DNA from: Phocaeicola sp.
Lineage (GTDB): Bacteria > Bacteroidota > Bacteroidia > Bacteroidales > Bacteroidaceae
DNA: 46,911 nt
Assembly: GCA_029257865.1 (NCBI GenBank)
Contig: JARIAN010000020.1
Span: forward strand, 1 to 46,911
Reading direction: 5' to 3'
Part shown: positions 27,708-34,798 of the stretch, piece after piece
Numbering within the stretch: the stretch's first letter is position 1
Layout: every line of letters starts with the position of its first letter
The notes under the pieces: model-generated
The model's database searches: none
Told to the model about the DNA's origin: nothing
The model's input: the letters and a program-made list of their open reading frames with translations, nothing else
Position numbers and translations under genes: made by a program

Positions 27708-27761
27708 CTATTTCCTACGACATTTCCATCCGGAAACACCGCATCTTTATAATAACTTTAA

Positions 27762-29168
27762 TTAGAAACAGCTTGAGCCGTCAAAGCAATGTGTACAAAC
27801 CTTGCATTTAGGGAGTCCGATAGCTTCAATCAACGTTTCTACTGTATTAAACTTCAATGAGGTCAGCCCGAAACGAGCTCTGATACGCTCCACCAATTCC
27901 TTGTATTCAGAAGAATCTGTAGTAGCATAATTTTCCAGTTTTGCATTCTCATCCCCTTCTATTTCCTTGATAATACGGCGGGTTATCAGTTCCATATCTC
28001 CCTTGGAAGAGGTGAATCCGATAAACGGACAACTATAAATCAGTGGAGGACAAGCAATACGCATGTGCACTTCTTTGGCTCCGTAATCATACAATACATT
28101 TACATTATCGCGCAACTGAGTACCACGCACAATAGAGTCATCACAAAACAAGACCCTCTTTCCTTGCAGCATAGCACGATTAGGAATCAGTTTCATCTTG
28201 GCTACAAGCGAACGCATAGCTTGGTTGCTAGGAGTAAAGCTGCGCGGCCAGGTAGGAGTATATTTTGCTATAGCACGATGATAAGGCACTCCTTTTCCTT
28301 CGGCATATCCCAAAGCCATACCTACTCCTGAATCAGGAATACCACAAGCACAATCCACTTCCGAATCATCCATCTGCCCCATCTTATAACCGCTAGCAAA
28401 ACGAACCTCTTCCACATTACGTCCTTCATAACATGAAACAGGGAAGCCGTAATACACCCACAAGAACGAACAGATTTGCATCTTTTCATTAGGCATACGA
28501 AGTTGCTTGATACCATCAGCACGCATGTGCAAGATTTCTCCCGGACCCACATAACGATCTATCTCATAATCTAGATTAGGCAGACAGCTTGATTCGCTCA
28601 CAGCAGCATAAGCACCTTCCTTTTTACCGATAACGATAGGAGTACGTCCCCATTTGTCGCGAGCTACAATAATCCCATCTTCTGTAAGAATCAACATAGA
28701 GCAGGAACCCTTAATCTTATTGAATACGTTTTCAATACCATCCACAAAATCTTTTCCTTGCACTATCAGCAAAGAAATCAATTCTGTAGGATTGGTTTTC
28801 CCCATACTCATTTCTGTGAAATGCATATTTGCATCCAGCATCTCTTTTTCCAGTTCAGCCGTATTATTTATCTTAGCCACTGTAACAATGGCAAATTTAC
28901 CTAAATGCGAATTCACCATAATAGGCTGAGGATCCGTATCACTGATTATACCGATGCCCGATTTCCCATGAAAAATAGGAAGTTCAGCTTCAAACTTAGT
29001 GCGGAAGTATGAACTTTCCAAATTGTGAATTGATCTCACAAAGCCTTGTTCTTCAGCAAATGTTGCTATACCGGCACGTTTCGTTCCCAGATGAGAATGA
29101 TAGTCTGTACCATAAAACAAATCGGTCACACATTCAGCCTTTGAGACTGTACCAAAAAAGCCACCCAT
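27762..29168 (-). CDS. PurF-like amidophosphoribosyltransferase homologue lacking the catalytic Cys
   Basis: 468 residues with the architecture of PurF. The phosphoribosyltransferase half is well kept: RAIAKYTPTWPRSF, VLFCDDSIVRGTQLRDNV (the PRPP loop, about 350-367) and HMRIACPPLIYSCPF. Cysteines at QIC, IYSC and CKVCTHC match the four iron-sulphur ligands of the B. subtilis-type enzyme. The glutaminase half is changed: true PurF starts MCGI after processing at Cys, while this reads MGGFFG, and the Arg-Tyr-Ser-Thr and Asn-Gly segments that bind glutamine are not recognisable. It may use free ammonia, act without glutamine hydrolysis or be regulatory. A -7 box lies at 29208-29215. Confidence 0.85.
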   Translation of the reverse strand: MGGFFGTVSKAECVTDLFYGTDYHSHLGTKRAGIATFAEEQGFVRSIHNLESSYFRTKFEAELPIFHGKSGIGIISDTDPQPIMVNSHLGKFAIVTVAKINNTAELEKEMLDANMHFTEMSMGKTNPTELISLLIVQGKDFVDGIENVFNKIKGSCSMLILTEDGIIVARDKWGRTPIVIGKKEGAYAAVSESSCLPNLDYEIDRYVGPGEILHMRADGIKQLRMPNEKMQICSFLWVYYGFPVSCYEGRNVEEVRFASGYKMGQMDDSEVDCACGIPDSGVGMALGYAEGKGVPYHRAIAKYTPTWPRSFTPSNQAMRSLVAKMKLIPNRAMLQGKRVLFCDDSIVRGTQLRDNVNVLYDYGAKEVHMRIACPPLIYSCPFIGFTSSKGDMELITRRIIKEIEGDENAKLENYATTDSSEYKELVERIRARFGLTSLKFNTVETLIEAIGLPKCKVCTHCFDGSSCF

Positions 29169-29350
29169 TTTTTAGTTCTTTAGTTGTTTTTATTGATGAT
29201 TGATGTGCAAAGGTACAGAAAAATTAGCAAATGAATAAATCCTTCAAATAAGAAACAAAAAAACTTCTACTAAAAAAAACAAAATACCTTCTTGGATTGT
29301 TATAATACAAAATATCAATTTAGAATATAATTCAGACTTGACTAGACGAG

Positions 29351-29387
29351 AAATGCCGCTGGAAACTTTGTCCGGCGGCATTTTTTT
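29351..29387 (+). terminator. Plus-strand terminator with no obvious upstream gene
   Basis: AAATGCCGC (29351-29359) with GCGGCATTT (29375-29383) followed by seven T in the plus direction; the other side lacks a long A run. The nearest plus-strand gene ends at 27586 and has its own terminator. Confidence 0.7.
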
Positions 29388-29637
29388 CATGACTCTACTT
29401 TTACTTTGACTTCAACCACATACAAAATGACATCATTTCACAGGATAGAGTATTCAATTTGACACAATTTCATACCTCTTGCTCTTTTTTTCTATGCCAA
29501 CAATTGTACTTCTAAAGCTTGATAACTTATATTTATACACTAAATATTGCATACATACAACTTTTATTCCATTTTCAGACTAGTTTAACAAGAGAAACAA
29601 GAAAATTATAGATATATTTCAACCGGAATATATAAGC

Positions 29638-29675
29638 ATTTTCTCCAAAATATCTATATATTTTCTCCAAAATAT
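29638..29675. repeat. Tandem 16-mer, 22-base period
   Basis: ATTTTCTCCAAAATAT occurs at 29638-29653 and 29660-29675. The core TTTCTCCAAAA is also in the right arm of the palindrome at 553-649. Confidence 0.6.
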
Positions 29676-29930
29676 ATAAACGTTTCCACAAAAATGCCCC
29701 CTTATTCTGAAGCAACCGACTATTCTGACTGTTTTTTATTTCTATTTGAGAAAAGATCTAGACTCCCCTTTTTACCCACAACTATCTGTTATACAAAACA
29801 TTCCACCCAAACAACCGCCACAGGAATCGCTAATTCGAGAACGCTCTATCCCTCATACACCAATTTAGGATTCTCACGAATCCATATTGACATTTTGACA
29901 CTTTGACCAGTCATGTACCAAAACAATACA

Positions 29931-29968
29931 AAAAAAAGAGATGAACAAAACTGTTCATCTCTTTTTTT
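29931..29968 (-). terminator. Terminator of the SRP RNA/tRNA-Thr transcript
   Basis: AAAAAAAGAGATGAACA with TGTTCATCTCTTTTTTT form a perfect 17-bp stem; on the minus strand it ends in T. It follows the last tRNA-Thr directly. Confidence 0.9.
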
Positions 29969-29970
29969 GA

Positions 29971-30043
29971 GCCTCTTGTCGGATTCGAACCAACGACCCC
30001 GAGATTACAAATCACGTGCTCTGGCCAACTGAGCTAAAGAGGC
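29971..30043 (-). tRNA. tRNA-Thr (UGU), copy 2
   Basis: Minus-strand cloverleaf with acceptor GCCTCTT/AAGAGGC and the anticodon loop TTTGTAA, anticodon UGU. The anticodon stem CGTGA/TCTCG has one U-U opposition in the middle, the same in both copies. T arm GTTGG/CCGAC. No CCA encoded; the discriminator base is U (rc of 29970). Confidence 0.92.
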
Positions 30044-30067
30044 AATAGATATATTCTTGAAAAGTGA

Positions 30068-30140
30068 GCCTCTTGTCGGATTCGAACCAACGACCCCGAG
30101 ATTACAAATCACGTGCTCTGGCCAACTGAGCTAAAGAGGC
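30068..30140 (-). tRNA. tRNA-Thr (UGU), copy 1
   Basis: Identical to the copy at 29971-30043, including the U-U in the anticodon stem. Its 5' end (30140) directly abuts the 3' end of the SRP RNA, with only about four bases between them. Confidence 0.92.
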
Positions 30141-30240
30141 AGGTGGGTAAGCTTACCATATCGCGCCGCTACAACCAACTACCTTTGCTGCGATCAAGCC
30201 CTGGAGGATTCGAAGGGAGCTGGCCGTATGGGACTTACCC
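30141..30240 (-). ncRNA. ffs: Signal recognition particle RNA, small bacterial type (4.5S)
   Basis: On the minus strand about 100 bases fold into one long hairpin: GGGTAAG (from 30240) pairs with CTTACCC near the 3' end, CCATA with TATGG, and CCAGCT with AGTTGG. The apical part has CCAGGGC and GCAGCAA with GGTA after it, the conserved asymmetric loop of SRP domain IV to which Ffh binds. The usual GGAA loop is replaced by TTGATC. The RNA guides nascent membrane and secreted proteins to the inner membrane. Exact ends are uncertain; it is transcribed together with the two tRNA-Thr genes. I identified it by pattern, without a covariance model. Confidence 0.75.
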
Positions 30241-30293
30241 GTATTTCAATGCTCGCTTTGAGATTCACTTGCGTTGTTTCTCAATTGCGGTTG

Positions 30294-30323
30294 CAAAGGT
30301 AGGCATTTTTTTTTAACCTGCAA
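30294..30323 (-). promoter_or_regulatory. Promoter of the SRP RNA and tRNA-Thr genes
   Basis: TTG (rc of 30321-30323), 19 bases, TACCTTTG (rc of 30294-30301) on the minus strand, followed by CAACCGCAATTGAGAAA. Transcription would begin near 30287. Confidence 0.75.
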
Positions 30324-30406
30324 TACCTTTCGCAGAAAAAATGCAGAAAAATTTAATAAAACGTGATTTTTTATGCTTTTATACCATCCCATAAGTACAA
30401 AAAGCG

Positions 30407-30414
30407 TATTTTTG
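30407..30414 (+). promoter_or_regulatory. -7 box of the seven-gene run
   Basis: TATTTTTG, consensus, 31 bases before the ATG at 30446. The -33 region is not clear. Confidence 0.5.
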
Positions 30415-30445
30415 TACCTAATTAATCATCTTAAGGCAATAAAAA

Positions 30446-30976
30446 ATGATCACAGAAAAACCGGTTTCATTACAAGAACATGCAATGCGGTATGGCACCA
30501 TGATGGGAATTTATTGGATTATCAAATTTATATTCTTCCCTTTGGGCTTTCGCATACCCCTGTTACAGCTCCTGTTTGTAGTCCTCACTGTATTTGTCCC
30601 TATATTGGGATACATCTATGCACGCAAATTCAGAAATGAACAATGCAGAGGGACGATCTCATTTTTTAAGGCATATACTTTTACCTTCTTTATGTATACG
30701 TTTGCAACCATACTCGCCTCTGTGGCCCACTATGTCTACTTCCGGTTCATCGACCATGGCTTTCTGTTTCATACTTACCAGACACAATTACAACAAATAA
30801 AGGAAGCCTCACCAGCTACCCTAGGCATATCCATAGACCAACTGCTACAAACGTTCGAGGCCATTGCTGCCCTTTCACCACTACAGCTCACCTTCCAGCT
30901 TGTTTCGCAAAACATCTTCTATGGAATCTTAATGGCTTTGCCTACTGCCTTTTTAATCATGAAACAAAAAAAATAA
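30446..30976 (+). CDS. DUF4199-like membrane protein
   Basis: 176-residue integral membrane protein with four hydrophobic segments (about 20-40, 42-60, 75-100, 145-170). The opening (LQEHAMRYGTMMGIYWIIKFIFFPLG) and a long loop between TM3 and TM4 (about 105-140) are typical of the DUF4199 family of Bacteroidetes. Function unknown. It is first in a run of seven closely spaced genes and is only six bases from the glycosyltransferase gene, the usual pairing in this phylum, so a shared role in envelope sugar or lipid transfer is plausible but unproved. Confidence 0.75.
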   Translation: MITEKPVSLQEHAMRYGTMMGIYWIIKFIFFPLGFRIPLLQLLFVVLTVFVPILGYIYARKFRNEQCRGTISFFKAYTFTFFMYTFATILASVAHYVYFRFIDHGFLFHTYQTQLQQIKEASPATLGISIDQLLQTFEAIAALSPLQLTFQLVSQNIFYGILMALPTAFLIMKQKK

Positions 30977-30982
30977 CATATC

Positions 30983-31933
30983 ATGGATATTTCAGTAATC
31001 ATTCCACTATATAATGAAGAAGAATCACTGCCGGAACTTCACGCATGGATTCAACGTGTAATGGATGAAAATCATTTCAGCTATGAAGTAATCTTCGTAA
31101 ACGACGGAAGCACCGATGGCTCGTGGAAAGTCATCGAACAGCTCAGCAAACAACACCCAGAAGTGAAAGGCATCAAGTTCCGCCGGAACTATGGAAAATC
31201 GCCCGCCCTTTTCTGCGGATTTGAACGCGCACAAGGCGATGTGGTCATTACTATGGACGCCGACTTACAAGACAGCCCGGATGAAATTCCGGAACTCTAC
31301 CGGATGATCAGAATGAACGGATACGACCTAGTTTCCGGATGGAAGCAAAAGCGCTACGACCCGCTGTCTAAGACCATCCCTACCAAACTGTTCAACGCTA
31401 CCGCCAGAGCAGTATCGGGCATCCCTAACCTGCACGACTTCAACTGCGGACTGAAAGCTTACCGGCAAGAGGTCATAAAGAACATCGAAGTATATGGTGA
31501 AATGCACCGCTATATTCCTTACTTAGCAAAAAATGCCGGTTTTAATCGTATAGGAGAAAAAATTGTACACCATCAAGCACGCAAATATGGCACTACCAAA
31601 TTCGGACTAAACCGATTTGTAAACGGCTACCTGGACCTCATCACGCTTTGGTTTCTTTCTAAATTCGGTGTAAAGCCGATGCACATCTTCGGATTTCTTG
31701 GCTCGCTGATGTTTATCATCGGTTTCTTTTCTGCAGGAGCTATCGGCATCCATAAACTCTACGACCTCTATGCAGGAAACCCTTATCGTCTGGTAACCGA
31801 CAATCCTTATTTTTACCTGTCGCTTACTACCATGGTAATAGGCACCCAACTTTTCCTGGCTGGGTTCATCGGAGAACTGATTGCACGAAATGCACCAGAG
31901 AGAAACAAGTATCAAATAGAAAAAGAACTGTAA
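30983..31933 (+). CDS. Family 2 glycosyltransferase, DPM1/GtrB-like
   Basis: 316 residues: a GT-A domain (1-230) and two C-terminal membrane helices (about 232-255 and 272-300). The nucleotide-sugar site is seen in VIIPLYNEEESLPEL and VNDGSTDGS; the metal-binding DAD motif is in TMDADLQDSPDEI (near 92), followed by GWKQKRYDPLSKTI, a basic loop that is typical of the polyprenyl-phosphate glycosyltransferases DPM1/GtrB/ArnC. Such enzymes move a sugar from a nucleotide onto undecaprenyl phosphate at the inner membrane. Sugar not known. The start and stop neighbours are six and three bases away. Confidence 0.92.
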   Translation: MDISVIIPLYNEEESLPELHAWIQRVMDENHFSYEVIFVNDGSTDGSWKVIEQLSKQHPEVKGIKFRRNYGKSPALFCGFERAQGDVVITMDADLQDSPDEIPELYRMIRMNGYDLVSGWKQKRYDPLSKTIPTKLFNATARAVSGIPNLHDFNCGLKAYRQEVIKNIEVYGEMHRYIPYLAKNAGFNRIGEKIVHHQARKYGTTKFGLNRFVNGYLDLITLWFLSKFGVKPMHIFGFLGSLMFIIGFFSAGAIGIHKLYDLYAGNPYRLVTDNPYFYLSLTTMVIGTQLFLAGFIGELIARNAPERNKYQIEKEL

Positions 31934-31936
31934 GAT

Positions 31937-32500
31937 ATGAAAAGACTACTTTATATAATAGGACTCCTCATGCTGCTGGGAATACTCATGCCGGCATGTG
32001 AAGTGGAAAACTGCCCTCCTAACTCCATGTCGTATGCTCATTTCACACTGACCGACCAGTTTGGGAAGAGTTTCAAATCGTCCGACACTATCTCCATCAT
32101 CGGACAGATGACTACTGATGTAACAGTGTACGACACCTTGCCGGATGGCAGCCTACAAGAAAGAATCGTACACGATTCGCTGATATCGGACACGCTTGTC
32201 AACAGGGAATCGGGAGCCGACTTCTTCAAAGTCCCGCTCAGCTACAACAGCAACACTCGGTTCATCCTGCAATATCGAAGTCTGGAAAGAAGGCCTGCCG
32301 GCTCTGACACCATCCAGATAATGCACAAGAACATACCGTATTTCACCAACCTTGACTGCGGAACCATGATGTTTTACGAGATCACTGAGGTAAAGGCTTC
32401 TCACCACCGCATGGACTCTATTCAAATCATTAACCCAAGTATCGACAATAATGAGAAAGAAAACTTCAAGATATATTTCACTGTTGCTACTGATCTGTAG
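31937..32500 (+). CDS. DUF6452-like lipoprotein
   Basis: 187 residues. MKRLLYIIGLLMLLGILMPAC is a signal peptide with a lipobox ending at Cys21, followed by EVENCPPNSMSYAHFTL. The mature part is mostly beta, with no catalytic motif. The paired order with a DUF6048-like gene suggests DUF6452; the name is from memory and unchecked. It ends inside the next gene: the last 50 bases overlap the signal peptide region of the downstream CDS in another frame. Function unknown; part of the seven-gene run. Confidence 0.7.
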   Translation: MKRLLYIIGLLMLLGILMPACEVENCPPNSMSYAHFTLTDQFGKSFKSSDTISIIGQMTTDVTVYDTLPDGSLQERIVHDSLISDTLVNRESGADFFKVPLSYNSNTRFILQYRSLERRPAGSDTIQIMHKNIPYFTNLDCGTMMFYEITEVKASHHRMDSIQIINPSIDNNEKENFKIYFTVATDL

Positions 32501-33170
32501 TCTGACAAGCATCCCTCTGCAAGCAGCAACCGACAAAAAAGAAAAGAAAGACAAAGAAACACTAAAGGCTGAATACAAGAAATCTCCCGTCTATCAGGGG
32601 ACAGCCATCGGTGTTGAAGTAGCTGGACTGGCCAACCATATTCTGGGAAGTGACATCCTCAGTACGGAAGTGCAAATTCAAAGTAACTTCAAGAACCGGT
32701 TTATGCCTACCTTGGAAGTGGGATATGGAAAGACCAACACCATCAACGACGCCAATGATATCCACTACAAGACCAATGCTCCGTATTTCCGCATCGGAAT
32801 GGACTACAATATCTTCTATCTAAAGACTTACCTTCCGGGGTATCTGTATGCCGGACTGCGCTATGGATGGAGCAGTTTCAGCTATGACGTGGACGGACCA
32901 GACATGAAAGACCCCAATTATGGCGGACAAATAACCGTTCCTTTTGCTGCAACAGGACAAGACAGCAAAGCACATTGGGCTGAAGCCATCGTAGGTATCA
33001 AAGTACGTATCTACAAGAGCTTCCACATGGGATGGTCGCTCAGATATAAACGCCGGATGAGTGTAACCAACCACGAAAACTCGGTGCCATGGTACATCCC
33101 CGGATATGGGAAAAATGCAGGAAGTTGCTTCTGCTTCAGTTACAACCTCATTTATAACTTACCTTTCTAA
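32451..33170 (+). CDS. DUF6048-like outer-membrane-associated protein
   Basis: 239 residues with a signal peptide (RKKTSRYISLLLLICSLTSIPLQA) and a lysine-rich linker, then repeated beta strands ending in YNLIYNLPF, a terminal aromatic as in outer-membrane barrels. Segments such as YGKTNTINDANDIHYKTNAPYFRIGMDY and GLRYGWSSFSYDVDGPD suggest a small barrel. I assign DUF6048 from memory. The start must lie within the upstream gene, because no later ATG keeps the signal peptide, so a 50-base overlap is real. Role unknown. Confidence 0.7.
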   Translation: MRKKTSRYISLLLLICSLTSIPLQAATDKKEKKDKETLKAEYKKSPVYQGTAIGVEVAGLANHILGSDILSTEVQIQSNFKNRFMPTLEVGYGKTNTINDANDIHYKTNAPYFRIGMDYNIFYLKTYLPGYLYAGLRYGWSSFSYDVDGPDMKDPNYGGQITVPFAATGQDSKAHWAEAIVGIKVRIYKSFHMGWSLRYKRRMSVTNHENSVPWYIPGYGKNAGSCFCFSYNLIYNLPF

Positions 33171-33176
33171 CAGATA

Positions 33177-33752
33177 ATGAGTACACTAGAAATCTGGCTA
33201 TTAGCAGTAGCACTAGCTATCGACTGCTTCATGATGTCCTTAGCGTGTGGAATATCTCTGAAAACTATCCGATGGAATACTATCCTTTCTATCGGATTAT
33301 TCTTTGGAGGTTTCCAGGCATTGATGCCTTTATTGGGATGGGCAGCTACCGACTCTTTCTACCAACACCTACAAGCCTATGACCACTGGATTGCTTTCGT
33401 TTTGCTAAGCCTGCTGGGAGTCGGTCTGATACGTGAATACATCACCCCGGAAGAAGCATTCAGTTTAAACCCTTTACGCATCGAAATACAAATAATAATG
33501 GCCCTTGCTACCAGTTTAGACGCACTGTCCGTAGGAATCTCGTTTACCGCTGTCGGCTACCATCAGATAGAGACCTTATTATATCCTCTTAGTATAATCG
33601 CCCTGACATCTTTGGTCTTTTCAATAACAGGTCACCTCATCGGGGCCGTATTCGGGAATAAATTTCATATCAAAATAGAACTTCTTGGAGGGATAATTTT
33701 CATCGGATTTGCCTTCAAAATTCTAATAGAACATCTGTATTTCAACCACTAA
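33177..33752 (+). CDS. mntP: Manganese efflux pump MntP-like
   Basis: 191-residue six-helix membrane protein of the MntP family, which expels Mn2+. The acidic residues of the two repeated halves are seen in ALAIDCFMMSLACGI (near residue 16) and ALATSLDALSVGISF (near 115), each with Asp followed by small residues, as in the family. GLFFGGFQALMPLLGW is the usual second segment. Directly downstream of the DUF6048-like gene (six bases). No yybP-ykoY riboswitch is visible because the gene is inside a run; regulation by manganese is not apparent. Confidence 0.88.
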   Translation: MSTLEIWLLAVALAIDCFMMSLACGISLKTIRWNTILSIGLFFGGFQALMPLLGWAATDSFYQHLQAYDHWIAFVLLSLLGVGLIREYITPEEAFSLNPLRIEIQIIMALATSLDALSVGISFTAVGYHQIETLLYPLSIIALTSLVFSITGHLIGAVFGNKFHIKIELLGGIIFIGFAFKILIEHLYFNH

Positions 33753-33767
33753 AAAAGAACAAGCTAT

Positions 33768-34778
33768 ATGACCAATAAAAGTTTAAAATGGCAGTTGCCG
33801 TTTCTTATGCTGCTCATCGTTGGCACAGTACTGATTCTGAAAAAACAGGCTCCTTTCCAATCGGACCAAGGAATCGTATTCGGCACAATGTATAAAATCA
33901 CCTACCAGTCGGACGAGAACTTGAAAAATGAAATAGAAGCCGAATTGCAAAAAGTAGACAACTCACTTTCTCCTTTCAACAAGCAATCTATCATCACCGG
34001 CATCAACCAAAACAGAGACATCACTGTCGATTCTCTTTTTGCCGACGTGTTCCATCTGGCACAAGAGATCTCTACAGAAACTCATGGAGCATTCGACATC
34101 ACTGTGGCCCCACTGGTCAACGCTTGGGGATTTGGGTTTAAGAATGCACAGCACGTAGACTCGATGATGATTGACAGCCTGCGCCAGTTTGTTGGCTTCG
34201 ACAAGGTATCGCTTTCCAACGGAAAGATAACCAAGACAGACGAACGGCTCATGCTCGACTGCAGTTCTATTGCCAAAGGATATGGAGTAGACTGTGTGGC
34301 ACGTCTGTTCGACCGCAAAGGCATACGCAACTATATGATTGACATAGGCGGAGAACTGGTCATGAAAGGTGAAAATGCGCAGATGAACACTTGGAGAATC
34401 GGAATCAACAAGCCTGTAGACGACTCACTCTCCATTAACCAGGAACTGCAAACTATTTTGGAAATCAGCAATGCCGGACTGGCCACCTCCGGGAACTACC
34501 GTAATTTCTATTATAAGGATGGAAAGAAATACGCACATACCATTGACCCTCGCACCGGATACCCCGTGCAGCATAATATCTTGTCATCTACTGTTGTAGC
34601 AGCCGACTGCGCCACTGCCGATGCCTATGCCACTGCCTTCATGGTATTGGGGTTGGATTCTGCCAAAGCAATCTGCCAGAAACATCCGGAACTGGATGCT
34701 TATTTCATCTATTCTACCCCTAACGGAAAGACAGCTGTCTATTTTACCGAAGGAATGAAAAAATATATCATACATTAA
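33768..34778 (+). CDS. apbE: FAD:protein FMN transferase (ApbE)
   Basis: Attaches FMN covalently to threonine in Na+-pumping and other exported redox proteins, using FAD. The 336 residues include a hydrophobic N-terminal segment (LPFLMLLIVGTVLILKK) that anchors it in the membrane; I see no lipobox Cys, unlike many ApbE. Conserved parts: GTMYKITYQ, SSIAKGYGVDCVARLF with a nucleotide-contacting Gly-Tyr-Gly-Val-Asp, IDIGGELVMKGEN, TSGNYRNFYYKDGKKYAHTIDPRTGYP and the metal Asp/Thr region in DCATADAYATAFMVLG. No flavin acceptor is encoded near it. The next gene follows after 20 bases. Confidence 0.93.
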   Translation: MTNKSLKWQLPFLMLLIVGTVLILKKQAPFQSDQGIVFGTMYKITYQSDENLKNEIEAELQKVDNSLSPFNKQSIITGINQNRDITVDSLFADVFHLAQEISTETHGAFDITVAPLVNAWGFGFKNAQHVDSMMIDSLRQFVGFDKVSLSNGKITKTDERLMLDCSSIAKGYGVDCVARLFDRKGIRNYMIDIGGELVMKGENAQMNTWRIGINKPVDDSLSINQELQTILEISNAGLATSGNYRNFYYKDGKKYAHTIDPRTGYPVQHNILSSTVVAADCATADAYATAFMVLGLDSAKAICQKHPELDAYFIYSTPNGKTAVYFTEGMKKYIIH

Positions 34779-34798
34779 ATAATAATACCTAAACACAC

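Larger units (their letters stand above)
29169..29930. other. AT-rich gap without a gene
   Basis: No convincing CDS. It holds the -7 box of the PurF-like gene (TACCTTTG, rc of 29208-29215), an apparently ownerless plus-strand terminator at 29351-29387, and two direct repeats of ATTTTCTCCAAAATAT at 29638-29675. The rest (29388-29630 and 29680-29930) shows nothing I can name. Confidence 0.5.

Noticed and set aside
29638-29675. CRISPR-like repeats
   Set aside because: Only two copies with a 6-base gap and no cas genes; not an array.
30113-30316. 67-codon frame across tRNA-Thr and SRP RNA
   Set aside because: It overlaps stable RNA genes; those explain the sequence.
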